DNA from: Siminovitchia thermophila
GTDB taxonomy: Bacteria > Bacillota > Bacilli > Bacillales > Bacillaceae_C
Reading direction: 5' to 3'
Length of the DNA: 64,000 nucleotides
Assembly (NCBI RefSeq): GCF_016909185.1
Contig: NZ_JAFBFH010000019.1
Span: 1 to 64,000, forward strand
A program made the position numbers and the translations under genes. Each line of letters opens with the position of its first letter. Positions within the stretch are counted from its first letter, which is position 1. This document shows, piece by piece, positions 37,396 through 46,686 of the stretch. Below the pieces are notes generated by a model. That model saw only the letters and a program-made list of their open reading frames with translations, ran no database searches and had not been told where the DNA came from.

Positions 37396-37724
37396 TCGCA
37401 ATTATTTGATTATTTCATAATATATCTGAACTTCAAGGGATTGTCAATAAAAAAATCTTTTTCTGTACCTTACTCTTCATGAAAGCATGGCATTTATCCC
37501 TAGCCGCTGTAGAAAAACGCTGAAAGTGCTATTCTCAAGATTTTTCACAACATCTAAAAGGGAAGCCTTGGCAAATTGCGTTTTTCCAATCGCTAGGATC
37601 TCTCTGCCGCGCCGCCTGGGTACTCCCGGGAATCCTCGGCCCTCTGCTTTAGATGGTTCTTGACGATTACAGGAATCATTACTCGATATGAAAAATCCCC
37701 TTGTCTTGAGAAATTGTAAGATAC
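37396..37724. other. Region between speD-speE fusion and the glycine riboswitch
   Basis: An open minus-strand frame of 83 codons (from TTG 37728) overlaps the end of the fusion gene but has no SD and no recognisable domain. No terminator with a U-run is obvious after the fusion gene. The content is unassigned. Confidence 0.4.
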
Positions 37725-39023
37725 TCAAAATTGATTTATTTCTTTTTGGTATATTACATGAAGTTTGAGGGCTTTTATACAGTTACTGATTAAGCCCGTT
37801 TTCGGAGGCTGAAGACTTGGGGGCAAATGAAATAATTTTTCTAGATTTGAGTCGATTGCTCGATGGGGAACTGAAATGTCAGGGATTATTTTCATGATAT
37901 TTTCACGGCTGGCCAAATGGAATCCCCAGACACCAAACGACGGCACCACTGTATAATAGGCTTTCGTTTTGAAACCAGCAGTATTCAATGTTTTTGCTAT
38001 GCTCCAATACACCCTCGGAGTATCCCTCGGGGAATTGGATTGGCATGAAACGACTCCTCCCGCATTCAAATGCCTGCCGGCCCCGATAAATAATTCTTTG
38101 GTATATAATAAGCTGGTTGTAGGATCGGCGGGATCAGGAAAATCAACGATGATGACATCATAACCCTCCATTGTTTTCTTTAAGTATTCCATCGCGTCCA
38201 TTATATGCACCTTTACCCTGCTATCCCATAACGAGCCGGCATTTATAGCAGCAAGTGCGGGCTCGTCTTTTGCCAAACGAATCATGACGGGGTCAATATC
38301 CACAAGATCTACATGTGCTACATCAGTATATTTTAATATTTCACGAAGCGCCAGCCCGTCCCCTCCGCCTAAAATCAGTATTCTTTTTCTTGCTTTTGCC
38401 AGTTCCATTGCCGGAAATACCAGTGCTTCATGGTAATATCTTTCATCAAGGGATGAAAACTGCAACTCATCATTTAGATACAATCGAAGGTCTTTTCCCT
38501 CGACAAGCAAAATATCCTGAAAACCACTGAATCCTCTATACAAAATATTGTGCTTTCCATTTATAAGTTCTTTAAGAACCTTCATGTCCGACTCATTTCC
38601 CCGCTCTTTATTTGTTACATGAAGTGGTTTTCCCGGCTCACGAATACTTTCATTTCCGGAAAAAATTCGGCTTTTATGCCCTCTTGGAATTTCATGCATA
38701 AAGACGCGCCTTGCGCCTATTTTGCGTAGAAATCTTTGTAACACATTCCAGACATCCTGATGGGAACATGTATATAAGTCCAAAGCTGTATACCTGTATT
38801 CAGGCCAAGTGTGAATAGAGAAATGGGACGAAGAGATAACGATCGTACCCGTTACTCCTTGGGGTGAAAACGTATGGAAATAAGCCATCAGAATTTCCAA
38901 TCGCAGTTCTCTCAAGGACTCTAAAATCAAACTTTTTACCTCATCAGCGCAATCAATGACACTAGCATTACAATCATATGCATCCACGATAAAATGTTGT
39001 CCTATTACGCCCGTTGCTTCCAT
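37725..39023 (-). CDS. SpeD-SpeE fusion: S-adenosylmethionine decarboxylase plus aminopropyltransferase
   Basis: A 432-residue fusion. Residues 1-125 are a bacterial AdoMet decarboxylase: pyruvoyl-forming Ser66, His71 and Cys86 in SSSHFSIHTWPE and LYTC match the catalytic Ser/His/Cys spacing of SpeD. The residue before the cleaved serine is Ser65, where Glu is usual. Residues about 150-400 are a spermidine synthase-type domain: DERYYHEALVFPA (192-204), GGGDG (219-223), DIDP and the active-site DFPDP (294-298; soluble SpeE usually has a DSTDP-like text). It could make decarboxylated SAM and use it at once on putrescine. AAGGA fits ATG 39023 better than ATG 39032. An agmatinase gene lies upstream on the same strand. 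Confidence 0.88.
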   Translation of the reverse strand: MEATGVIGQHFIVDAYDCNASVIDCADEVKSLILESLRELRLEILMAYFHTFSPQGVTGTIVISSSHFSIHTWPEYRYTALDLYTCSHQDVWNVLQRFLRKIGARRVFMHEIPRGHKSRIFSGNESIREPGKPLHVTNKERGNESDMKVLKELINGKHNILYRGFSGFQDILLVEGKDLRLYLNDELQFSSLDERYYHEALVFPAMELAKARKRILILGGGDGLALREILKYTDVAHVDLVDIDPVMIRLAKDEPALAAINAGSLWDSRVKVHIMDAMEYLKKTMEGYDVIIVDFPDPADPTTSLLYTKELFIGAGRHLNAGGVVSCQSNSPRDTPRVYWSIAKTLNTAGFKTKAYYTVVPSFGVWGFHLASRENIMKIIPDISVPHRAIDSNLEKLFHLPPSLQPPKTGLISNCIKALKLHVIYQKEINQF

Positions 39024-39289
39024 GTCGTCCATTCCTTCCAGTCCTGATATTTTTTCGCTTCGCCCGAATCACCCATATTCCCGCAAACACATCCATAACT
39101 AACGTATGAACTTATCAATGTGCAAATGCTAAAAAATGAAAACTCTGCCTTTCTCGATTGAGCGAACGGCACGTTTTCGTCTATGAGTAGGATTCATGGA
39201 TAATTCCCAATCCGTAAAACATTAATCCACTATGCTTCCGCGGTCATGAAGGAATAATGTGAGGAAGTTGGAAAAAATCATTGCGAAGC

Positions 39290-39494
39290 CATATAGAGTG
39301 CGACACGATACAATGAGATAAAACTCCATATATAGCGTTATTTCAATCCACGCACTCATATAGAGTGCGACGCGGATGATGATGGCACTTTAAAGGATGA
39401 AATACATATTTCAATCCATGAACTCATATAGAGTGCGAGAAAAAGAGTTTGAAAGAGTCATTTCAGGAATCCGATTTTCAATCCACGCACTCAT
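39290..39494 (-). CRISPR. Relic type I-C-like CRISPR mini-array, no cas genes
   Basis: Repeat units on the plus strand: half repeat 39290-39304, full 32-bp repeat 39340-39371 (ATTTCAATCCACGCACTCAT plus ATAGAGTGCGAC), mutated full repeat 39408-39439, and half repeat 39475-39494. The three spacers are 35, 36 and 35 bp and unrelated to each other. The reverse complement starts GTCGCAC and ends GGATTGAAAT, the subtype I-C repeat form, so transcription would be on the minus strand. The leader-side repeat has lost its 5' half and the terminal repeat its 3' half. No cas gene lies in the window. Confidence 0.88.
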
Positions 39495-39663
39495 CATAAA
39501 GAAAAACTTCCAGCAATGGACGCAGACCTACAAGATGTAAGCCAAGCAAGGTTGCCATACGATGTCGCGTTCTTTCCTCCACCCCCGTTCCCCACTGAAC
39601 ACAGCAAGACAAAGGCCAAGATCGAGTTCAGTCCATTTTACTGTGTAAATTCCTCACGCTCTA

Positions 39664-39802
39664 TTCGGGATAGAGCGAAACTTCATGCGGCGAAGGTTGT
39701 TATTCCGCTTTTTGTTCGTTAAGCCAATCCGGCACTGGGTGTTGGACCAACTAGCTTTTCTCCGGACATCATCCTTTCTTCAGGGGGGCATGACAGGATG
39801 TT
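39664..39802 (+). repeat. Two-hairpin dispersed repeat, divergent copy E
   Basis: AGAGCGAAACTTCATGCGG begins hairpin 1, followed by TTGTTCGTTAAGCCAATC (39712-39729), shared exactly with copy F, and CGGCACTGGG. It closes near GTTAATGCCGGGTCAAGCGA. Hairpin 2 is less clear than in the other copies. Tandem with copy F. Confidence 0.65.
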
Positions 39803-39965
39803 AATGCCGGGTCAAGCGAAATTTCAAGGAACGAAAGCTTTTATTCAGCTGATTGTTCGTTAAGCCAATCGGGCGGATACTGGTTGTTTGAACCCATTGT
39901 TTACTTTTTTCGGGTCCTTTCTGCAAAGGGCCTTACTGCCGGTTAATGCGGGATCAAGCGAATTA
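39803..39965 (+). repeat. Two-hairpin dispersed repeat, divergent copy F
   Basis: TGCCGGGTCAAGCGAAATTTC leads into hairpin 1 (GAACGAAAGC... with its imperfect complement), then TTGTTCGTTAAGCCAATC (39853-39870), and hairpin 2 with ACTGGT/GCCGGT and GAACCC/GGGCC arms, ending GTTAATGCGGGATCAAGCGA. It ends within a few bases of the agmatinase stop. The rest of 39024-39968 holds only the CRISPR relic and unassigned sequence. Confidence 0.7.
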
Positions 39966-39968
39966 CGT

Positions 39969-40910
39969 TTATTCCGCTACATATTTCCCTCTTATGTTCT
40001 TGTTCTTCCGCTGATGATGTCCCCAGCATTCCGTCAATATTTTTCTCGCCGCAAAAACCGAGAGTGCGGAATCATCCAATTTAGGTGACACTTCCACGAC
40101 ATCAAAACCAATGACAGGAAGCTCAAACAAGCCGTATAACAAATCAAGCAGCTCTCGGCTATCCAAACCGCCAAACTGCGGTGTTCCGGTTCCCGGGGCA
40201 TAAGCTGGATCAAGCGAATCGATATCCACTGTAATATAAATTTGTTCAAATCGGGCCATTTTGGATTGAATAGTTTCCAATGTTTTTTCCACACCATTTC
40301 TTCTTACTTCGAGCGCTTTGATCATATTCATGTCATGATTCTGAATAAACGCCAGCTCCTCTGACTCGACAGAACGTACTCCCACAAAGAAGATACTCTC
40401 CGTATCCGGCACATTTTCCAGTTCCAAAGCACGCCTTCCGGTAGAACCATGCGAGAGTAAATCTCCCCCCATTTCATGACACAAATCAAAGTGGGCATCA
40501 ATGTGGATGATGCCAAAAGGCTTTTCCAAAGCTCTGTCAATGCCTTTTAAGACAGGAATCGTCGTAGAATGGTCACCGCCGATCATCGTTAGCAGTTTGC
40601 CTGATTTAGCGATAGAGTAGGCGGCTACTTCTGCTTGCAAAAAGATTTCATCACGGCTGGCACCTTCCATATCCCCCAAGTCCAATATCTTTAAGGACGA
40701 GAGATCTTCCCATCTTTCCGTTGTCGGGGGAATTGTATAGGTTATATTGCGAATAGCGGCCGGGCCTTCTTTTGCACCCGAACGGAAGCTGACCCCTCCA
40801 TCATATGGAATCCCGTAGACAACAATATCCGCCTCTTCCATATCAATGCCTGGACGGTTTAACCCAGCCCAAATACCCTCTTCTTGGATCATCTTAGAAA
40901 CCTTTTTCAA
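39969..40910 (-). CDS. speB: Agmatinase (ureohydrolase family)
   Basis: A 313-residue manganese ureohydrolase. Metal-binding motifs are GGDHSTT, HIDAHFDL and DIDSLDPAYAPGTGTP. The family hydrolyses agmatine to putrescine and urea, or arginine/guanidinobutyrate in related members. The nearby SpeD-SpeE fusion favours agmatinase. TTG start at 40910 with GAGGGATGA five bases upstream; an internal ATG (40892) is possible. A relic CRISPR and two repeat copies separate it from the fusion gene, so co-transcription is uncertain. Confidence 0.85.
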   Translation of the reverse strand: MKKVSKMIQEEGIWAGLNRPGIDMEEADIVVYGIPYDGGVSFRSGAKEGPAAIRNITYTIPPTTERWEDLSSLKILDLGDMEGASRDEIFLQAEVAAYSIAKSGKLLTMIGGDHSTTIPVLKGIDRALEKPFGIIHIDAHFDLCHEMGGDLLSHGSTGRRALELENVPDTESIFFVGVRSVESEELAFIQNHDMNMIKALEVRRNGVEKTLETIQSKMARFEQIYITVDIDSLDPAYAPGTGTPQFGGLDSRELLDLLYGLFELPVIGFDVVEVSPKLDDSALSVFAARKILTECWGHHQRKNKNIRGKYVAE

Positions 40911-41365
40911 ATGTCATCCCTCTTTTTCTATCAATATTTCAAATCAGTCTAGTAAGCCCTTACATTATGTTCTATCTTATCTGTATTTGTTTCATTTGGG
41001 AAATAAAAAAACGGCCCATCGACCCCATAATCGCTTTCTTGAAAGAGCTATTGGGAGTTTGCCATTAATCATTTTAACTATTAAAGCAAGTACATGAAAA
41101 AGCACGATCTTCCTAGCTGGAAAACGATCGAAATGAGCAGTGTAACACCCTCCATTGGGATAGGATTCCTTTATTGACAATCGCTTTAATTGAAAAAGCT
41201 CTCGAAAACGCTCGGACAGAAAATTTCCTTCATTCTGGCACAGCATTTTGGATTCTGAATTAAAGATAAGAGCTTCGGCAGATGCCAGCACCTAAGGATC
41301 TTTCTTCTTCCAAAGGAACCCAACCGCCAATAAGGGAAAATGGGCTTCTCTAAAACATTCCTGAG
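40911..41365. other. Gene-free region upstream of agmatinase
   Basis: No supported gene in 455 bp. Short minus-strand frames lack SDs and domain content. The sequence may be debris of a mobile element, given the MITE-like element right after it. Confidence 0.4.
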
Positions 41366-41479
41366 GGGGTGTCCGAAAAGTAATATCGCAGCTTGAAACA
41401 AAAAATGCTGTAAAATCAACATTCTTTGGTTTTACACTGTAGTGCATTTACTCTGAATTGGACTTCTTAGACAGCCCCT
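41366..41479. mobile_element. MITE-like element, about 114 bp
   Basis: GGGGGTGTCCGAAAAG at the left end and the reverse complement of GGGGCTGTCTAAGAAG at the right end (41464-41479) form imperfect terminal inverted repeats of the type seen on IS1182-like elements. There is no ORF inside. It lies 22 bp before the ytmA stop. Related to the transposase fragment at the window start only by end similarity. Confidence 0.55.
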
Positions 41480-41500
41480 TATGTTTACATTCCGGCTCTT

Positions 41501-42286
41501 TTACACTCTCCCCTTCATCCACTTCCCGATTTCGCTCACAACTTCCCTGTTTAAGGATGGCGGAAAGTAATGCGTAACATGCTTAAAATATCTCGTTTCC
41601 ACTTTCTTGCCAAGTTCCAATAGTCTTTTTTCCAGCCGATATGCATGTTCAATCGAAACATGTTCATCGCGCTCGCCATGAACAATCAGTACGGGACAAC
41701 GAAGATGCTCAAGCTCGTACAAAGGAGTGCGGTATGTATATGCTTGAAGTGCCGTTTTAGGCGACCCGCCAATAACACGCTTCATCATCCGGCGCAAATC
41801 TTTCCGCTCGACATATGTCAATGCCATATCCGCTACTCCTCCCCATGTCACGAGAGAAGCGGCCGTTTTGTGTTTAATGGCGGTCAACAATGCCATCACG
41901 CCGCCGCGAGAAAAACCGAAAATGTGAATGCGATCCTCCAGGACTGCCGGGTGGCTCTTTAATACAGCCAATGCCGAAAAAGCATCCTTCCGGTCCTCCC
42001 CGGCAAAATCTTCATTTCCTTCACCCCCGCGATTTCCCCGATAAAACGGAGCAAAGACAACGAAGCCTTCCGAAGCAAATTGGCCGATGCGTGCCGGCCT
42101 CACCATCCCGACATTTTTAATGCCGCCCCTTAAATATAAAAGGCCATCATACATACCCGCCTCGGTCGGCTCCGCGAGCAATCCCTTCACGCAGAGCCCC
42201 GCAGACATATATGTCATTAAATACATGCGTACGTTCGGATTGGGAGATGGGAACAACCATTTCTCAATGATTGAAGTTTCATTCAT
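41501..42286 (-). CDS. ytmA: YtmA, S9-like prolyl oligopeptidase family hydrolase
   Basis: A 261-residue alpha/beta hydrolase. The nucleophile elbow is GFSRGG (Ser about residue 127), followed by HGERDEHVS carrying the acid region and KHVTHYFPP with the histidine. The N-terminal part is short, so it is a single-domain enzyme, not a full prolyl oligopeptidase. Matches B. subtilis YtmA in place (before ytlA) and length. SD AGGAGG before the ATG. Substrate unknown. Confidence 0.85.
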   Translation of the reverse strand: MNETSIIEKWLFPSPNPNVRMYLMTYMSAGLCVKGLLAEPTEAGMYDGLLYLRGGIKNVGMVRPARIGQFASEGFVVFAPFYRGNRGGEGNEDFAGEDRKDAFSALAVLKSHPAVLEDRIHIFGFSRGGVMALLTAIKHKTAASLVTWGGVADMALTYVERKDLRRMMKRVIGGSPKTALQAYTYRTPLYELEHLRCPVLIVHGERDEHVSIEHAYRLEKRLLELGKKVETRYFKHVTHYFPPSLNREVVSEIGKWMKGRV

Positions 42287-42395
42287 GACTCGTTCCTCCT
42301 GCCATCAAAATTTGTTTCACATATTTAAACATCCATCATACGATATGTTAGCCCAATTTCACGGCGTTTTACAAACATTGATGGGAGGTTCTTTC

Positions 42396-43397
42396 GTGAA
42401 AATATCGCTAAAGGTTGGAATGATACTCATTGCATCATTTCTATTGCTGATTGGCGCGGCATGCTCCAACAAGAAAGATGCAGTGCAAAAAGTCAGGCTT
42501 GCTGAAGTGACCAGATCTGTTTTCTACACCCCGCAATATGTGGCGCTGGAAAAAGGATTCTTTAAAGAAGAAGGGCTCGACGTTGAATTAAAGACGACCT
42601 GGGGCGGTGATAAAACAATGACGGCTCTCTTATCAGATGCAGTCGATATTGCCCTCGTCGGCTCGGAAACTTCGATTTATGTATATGCCCAAGGTACCAG
42701 TGATCCTATCATTAACTTCGCGCAGCTGACGCAAACCGATGGAACTTTCCTCGTATCACGCGAAAAAGTCGACCACTTTGACTGGGAGATGCTAAAAGGA
42801 ACCACTTTTCTCGGCCAGCGAAAAGGAGGCATGCCGCAAATGGTTGGCGAATTTGTTTTGAAAAAGCACGGCATCGATCCTCAGCAGGACTTGGAGCTAA
42901 TCCAAAACATCGATTTCGGAAATATTGCCAACTCATTTGCCTCCGGCACCGGAGATTACGTCCAACTCTTTGAACCGACTGCATCGGTGTTTGAAAAGGA
43001 AGGAAAAGGTTACATCATCGCTTCATTCGGTGAAGAATCGGGTCATGTTCCTTATACGACATTTATGGCAAAAGAAACCTATCTGAAAGAAAACGAGGAA
43101 ACAGTAGAAAAATTTGTAAGAGCTCTTTATAAAGCCCAGAAATGGGTTGAAAAAAGCAGTGGAGAAGAGATAGCGGAGGTCGTACAGCCTTATTTTGAAG
43201 ACTCGGACATTGAAACATTGGCCGTTGTCATTGACCGGTATAAAAATCAAGGTTCGTTTGCTGAGAAAATGACGCTAACAAAGGAAGGGTGGGAAAATTT
43301 GCAGGCCATTATGAAAGAAGCTGGCGAGCTCCCGGAAAGAGTGGATTACGACAAACTCGTCAATACAAACATCGTTGAAAAGGTGATGGCTGAATAA
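42396..43397 (+). CDS. ytlA: YtlA, lipoprotein substrate-binding protein (NMT1/THI5-like)
   Basis: A 333-residue extracytoplasmic lipoprotein. Signal peptide with lipobox LIGAAC (Cys about residue 23), then the SsuA/THI5-like fold (FYTPQYVALEKGFFKEEGLD, VDIALVGSETS). It would deliver a small ligand such as a sulfonate or thiamine/pyrimidine precursor to YtlCD; the ligand is not known. GTG 42396 has the SD GGGAGG; the frame stays open another 100 codons upstream antisense to ytmA. No TPP or SAM riboswitch is visible upstream. Confidence 0.9.
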   Translation: MKISLKVGMILIASFLLLIGAACSNKKDAVQKVRLAEVTRSVFYTPQYVALEKGFFKEEGLDVELKTTWGGDKTMTALLSDAVDIALVGSETSIYVYAQGTSDPIINFAQLTQTDGTFLVSREKVDHFDWEMLKGTTFLGQRKGGMPQMVGEFVLKKHGIDPQQDLELIQNIDFGNIANSFASGTGDYVQLFEPTASVFEKEGKGYIIASFGEESGHVPYTTFMAKETYLKENEETVEKFVRALYKAQKWVEKSSGEEIAEVVQPYFEDSDIETLAVVIDRYKNQGSFAEKMTLTKEGWENLQAIMKEAGELPERVDYDKLVNTNIVEKVMAE

Positions 43398-43428
43398 CTT
43401 TATTGAATAAGAAGGAGGTCAAAACATC

Positions 43429-44205
43429 GTGAGCTTCCTTGTGGCAGAACAAATAGAACATCATTATTTTTCCCCTTCATCAGTCAAAATCGCCTTGAAG
43501 GATGTATCTTTTACTGTAAATGAAGGTGAGTTTATTTCACTGATCGGGCCATCCGGCTGCGGAAAAACAACACTGCTTTCCATTGTTTCGGGACTGTTAA
43601 AACCGACAACCGGAGATGTAAAGATTGATGGCAAGCCACCGGAATCGCAAAAAAGCAGCATCGGTTATATGCTGCAGCAAGATTACTTATTTCCTTGGAA
43701 AACAATCGAGGACAACACGTTAATCGGACTAAAACTTAACGGGAAGCTCAATCGTGAAACGAAAGAAAATGCCATTCGTTTTTTAAGGCAGATCGGACTA
43801 GGTGATGTGGAAAAATCCTATCCCCGCCAGCTTTCCGGAGGAATGCGCCAAAGGGCGGCATTGGCTCGAACCATGGCAGTCCAGCCTAAACTGCTGCTTC
43901 TGGATGAACCATTTTCCGCACTGGACTACCAAACCAAGTTAAAGCTCGAAGATCTAGTGTTCCATATATTAAGAAGCTACCATAAAACAGCTGTTCTTGT
44001 CACACATGATATTGCCGAAGCCATTTCCATGAGCGATCGCATACTGCTTTTTGCGACGAATCCGGGACGGCTTCATAAAATATTTCACGTCCCAGAGGAA
44101 CTCCGAAACACCAGTCCTTTCGAATCCAGGACGAAAGATGCTCACCATGAATTATTCGGAACCATATGGAAGGAGTTGGAATCCCTTGAAAAAGAAGTCC
44201 GTTGA
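43429..44205 (+). CDS. ytlC: YtlC, ABC transporter ATP-binding protein
   Basis: A 258-residue ATPase of the nitrate/sulfonate/taurine class. Walker [10 protein letters not shown] (about residues 40-48), signature [12 protein letters not shown], Walker [13 protein letters not shown] and H-loop VTHD. GTG start at 43429 with GAAGGAGGT upstream. Lies 31 bp after ytlA, and its end overlaps the ytlD start by 20 bp, so the three form one operon. Confidence 0.92.
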   Translation: MSFLVAEQIEHHYFSPSSVKIALKDVSFTVNEGEFISLIGPSGCGKTTLLSIVSGLLKPTTGDVKIDGKPPESQKSSIGYMLQQDYLFPWKTIEDNTLIGLKLNGKLNRETKENAIRFLRQIGLGDVEKSYPRQLSGGMRQRAALARTMAVQPKLLLLDEPFSALDYQTKLKLEDLVFHILRSYHKTAVLVTHDIAEAISMSDRILLFATNPGRLHKIFHVPEELRNTSPFESRTKDAHHELFGTIWKELESLEKEVR

Positions 44206-44998
44206 TCCTTTCCTCCTTCATGAGCAATACAAACAGCAGATTGTGATTGAAAAGCGCTGGATTCGTTTTTACCAATTTCTCATTCTGACCGCCTTTTTCA
44301 TTGTTTGGGAGGCAGGGAGTCGCAACCAATGGCTGGACCCGCTTATTTTCAGCTATCCCTCCAAAGTGTGGGCTCTGCTGATAGAACGAATCGCCGACGG
44401 TTCTCTATTTTCACATGTGGGAGTCACAGTGTTCGAGACGGTACTCGGCTTTATTTTGGGCACTTTTCTGGGAACCATTCTGGCCGCTATTTTATGGTGG
44501 TCCCCATTTCTTTCAAAGGTGCTTGATCCATACCTCGTTATCTTAAACGCGATGCCAAAGGTGGCGCTGGGACCGATCCTGATCGTCGGTCTTGGTCCCG
44601 GATTTACATCGATCATTGCGATGGGGGCGATCATATCCATCATTATTACGACAATCGTTGTCTATACGGCATTTCGGGATGTCGACGAAAACTATTTAAC
44701 AGTACTCCGGACATTTGGCGCCGGTAAGAGACATATTTTTCAAGAGGCGGTTTTGCCCGCATCCTTTCCAACGATTATTTCAACATTAAAAGTCAATGTC
44801 GGTCTTTCCTGGGTCGGTGTCATTGTCGGTGAGTTTCTCGTTTCGGCAAAAGGTCTCGGGTATATGATTGTTTACGGGTTTCAAGTATTCAATTTTACGC
44901 TCGTCATGCTCGCTCTCTTGCTCATTGTCATTTTTGCCACAATCATGTATATGCTTGTTGAATTGCTGGAAAAAAAGCTCCTTAAAGATCACCGTTAG
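44186..44998 (+). CDS. ytlD: YtlD, ABC transporter permease
   Basis: A 270-residue inner-membrane permease of the SsuC/TauC type with about six hydrophobic segments and the EAA loop [23 protein letters not shown] start at 44186 ([11 protein letters not shown]) with GGAAGGAG ten bases before; the frame continues upstream inside ytlC but that part is overlap. Last gene of ytlA-C-D. Confidence 0.88.
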   Translation: MKKKSVDPFLLHEQYKQQIVIEKRWIRFYQFLILTAFFIVWEAGSRNQWLDPLIFSYPSKVWALLIERIADGSLFSHVGVTVFETVLGFILGTFLGTILAAILWWSPFLSKVLDPYLVILNAMPKVALGPILIVGLGPGFTSIIAMGAIISIIITTIVVYTAFRDVDENYLTVLRTFGAGKRHIFQEAVLPASFPTIISTLKVNVGLSWVGVIVGEFLVSAKGLGYMIVYGFQVFNFTLVMLALLLIVIFATIMYMLVELLEKKLLKDHR

Positions 44999-45511
44999 GG
45001 GGGCATCTAAAAAGCCCCAACACGGGACTGTCCGGAAAGTCCATAAATACCGATTTCTGTGACAGCCCCGTCAGTTTCTCACCGTACTGTCAGTGGTATC
45101 ATCTTTTTACAAAAGCTATCCGCCATAATAGAGTCTTCTCCTGTATGAGACTTGTTGAAAGTCTTTGAAAAGGTTTCCATTTTTTTTGAAAAAGACACTC
45201 GCCTGTTTGTAATTCACCTTCCACAAGCCCCATCTGTCTATGGATAATATATTCAACAGGCGCCATTTCTGGCAATTTTCTAGAATACAAGACGATAAGA
45301 ATTTTTAACATTCCATCACCTATTCAGGAAAGATTGATCATCATTAAATAGCGATTTTGTTTTTCTTGTTTTAACCTCATCGAACCAAAAAAAGTGCTGC
45401 CTTTTTGCGTGAGAGCCTTGGGATTTTGAAATCATTTCAGTTGTTGTATTCGAACACCATTTCGTAGAAGTGATGACTTCCGGTTTAAACTATTTATCAA
45501 ATTTGAATTAT
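44999..45511. other. Gene-free region with an inverted repeat
   Basis: Inverted repeat ACGGGACTGTC at about 45022-45032 with GACAGCCCCGT near 45061-45071, no U-run. A 70-codon minus frame (45099-45311) has no SD or recognisable domain and is not called. The rest is AT-rich promoter-like sequence. Confidence 0.4.
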
Positions 45512-45539
45512 TTGATTCTTTAAAATAAATAGGTATAAT
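45512..45539 (+). promoter_or_regulatory. Possible sigma-A promoter of the opp-type operon
   Basis: TTGATT (45512-45517), 16-bp spacer, TATAAT (45534-45539), 122 bp before the first gene. Confidence 0.5.
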
Positions 45540-45660
45540 ATACTGTTAAATAAATATTTTTATATTTTTTAAAATTGATAGATTTCTGCTAGACGGTGGT
45601 TACCATTCGAAGATCATAAAAAAACGCTTAGCGCTACCCAATGAAACGGGAGGGATTCAT

Positions 45661-46686
45661 ATGAGCGATCGTTTATTAGAAATTAAAGATCTAACAACCT
45701 CTTTCAGAATAAAAGATCAATATTACGCCGCGGTCGATCATGTCTCTTTATCGGTCAATAAAAATGAGACGCTGGCGATTGTAGGTGAGTCGGGTTCCGG
45801 AAAAAGTGCTTTAGCATTCTCCATCATGCGCTTGCATAATCGCGCTAAAATAGAAGGCCATATTTACTTTCATGGCCAAGACATCATGAATTTACCGATT
45901 GGGAAGTTAAATAAGTTGCGTGGTAATGATATGGCGATGATTTTTCAAGACCCTTTAGCCGCTTTAAATCCACTCATGACAATTGGAGACCAAATTGGTG
46001 AAGCATTGTTGCTTCACAATAAACAACTATCCAAGCAAGACCGTCAAAGTAAGGTAGTTCATTTACTCAAACAAGTCGGTATACCCAGACCGGAGTATAC
46101 ATGTGAGCAATATCCCCATCAACTGTCAGGAGGCATGCGGCAACGGGTTGTGATTGCCATTGCTATTGCCAATAAACCAAAACTACTCATTGCCGATGAG
46201 CCCACAACAGCTTTAGATGTCACTATTCAAGCGCAAATATTACGGTTAATCAATGATTTAAAAAACAAAATGGGAACGGGGGTCATTTTAATCACCCATG
46301 ATTTAGGGGTGGTTGCAGAGATGGCAGATCGCGTAGCAGTCATGTATGCGGGGCAAGTCGTTGAAGTGACAAATGTTCACACTTTGTTTAAAGAGCCGTT
46401 ACACCCCTATACCAGATCGCTATTAAACTCCATACCAAGTACTGATCAAATAAAAGATAAGCTTCATGTGATTCAAGGAATTGTCCCTTCTTTACAAAAA
46501 ATGCCGCGCGAAGGGTGTCGATTTTCCGCCCGGATTCCGTGGATAGATAAAACAGCACATGAATCGCATCCGGAATTGCGTCAAGTAGCTCCTGGCCATT
46601 TTGTCCGCTGTACATGTTATCAGCACTTTTATTTTCCGGATGAAATCGACAAGGAGGTAACTGCATATGGCACTTTTAGAGGTTGA
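45661..46686 (+). CDS. Peptide ABC transporter ATP-binding protein (OppD/AppD-like)
   Basis: A 341-residue ATPase. Walker [11 protein letters not shown] (about residues 41-50), signature [10 protein letters not shown], Walker [13 protein letters not shown] and H-loop THDLG. The C-terminal oligopeptide/dipeptide extension starts near [10 protein letters not shown]; in its cysteine stretch the usual RC is replaced (CRFSARIPW). First gene of a five-gene importer. SD GGGAGGGA before the ATG. Oligopeptide, dipeptide or nickel transport are all possible; the binding protein suggests peptides. Confidence 0.9.
   Translation: MSDRLLEIKDLTTSFRIKDQYYAAVDHVSLSVNKNETLAIVGESGSGKSALAFSIMRLHNRAKIEGHIYFHGQDIMNLPIGKLNKLRGNDMAMIFQDPLAALNPLMTIGDQIGEALLLHNKQLSKQDRQSKVVHLLKQVGIPRPEYTCEQYPHQLSGGMRQRVVIAIAIANKPKLLIADEPTTALDVTIQAQILRLINDLKNKMGTGVILITHDLGVVAEMADRVAVMYAGQVVEVTNVHTLFKEPLHPYTRSLLNSIPSTDQIKDKLHVIQGIVPSLQKMPREGCRFSARIPWIDKTAHESHPELRQVAPGHFVRCTCYQHFYFPDEIDKEVTAYGTFRG

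Noticed and set aside
37477-37728. 83-codon minus-strand ORF downstream of the SpeD-SpeE gene
   Set aside because: TTG start without an SD, overlap with the fusion gene stop, and composition unlike its neighbours; left as unassigned sequence.
39024-39968. Search for cas genes beside the CRISPR relic
   Set aside because: Neither this interval nor the flanking genes encode Cas proteins.
42287-42395. Search for a TPP or other riboswitch upstream of ytlA
   Set aside because: The gap is short and shows none of the conserved aptamer motifs.
45099-45311. 70-codon minus-strand ORF between ytlD and the opp-type operon
   Set aside because: No SD, no recognisable domain, and it overlaps promoter-like AT-rich sequence.
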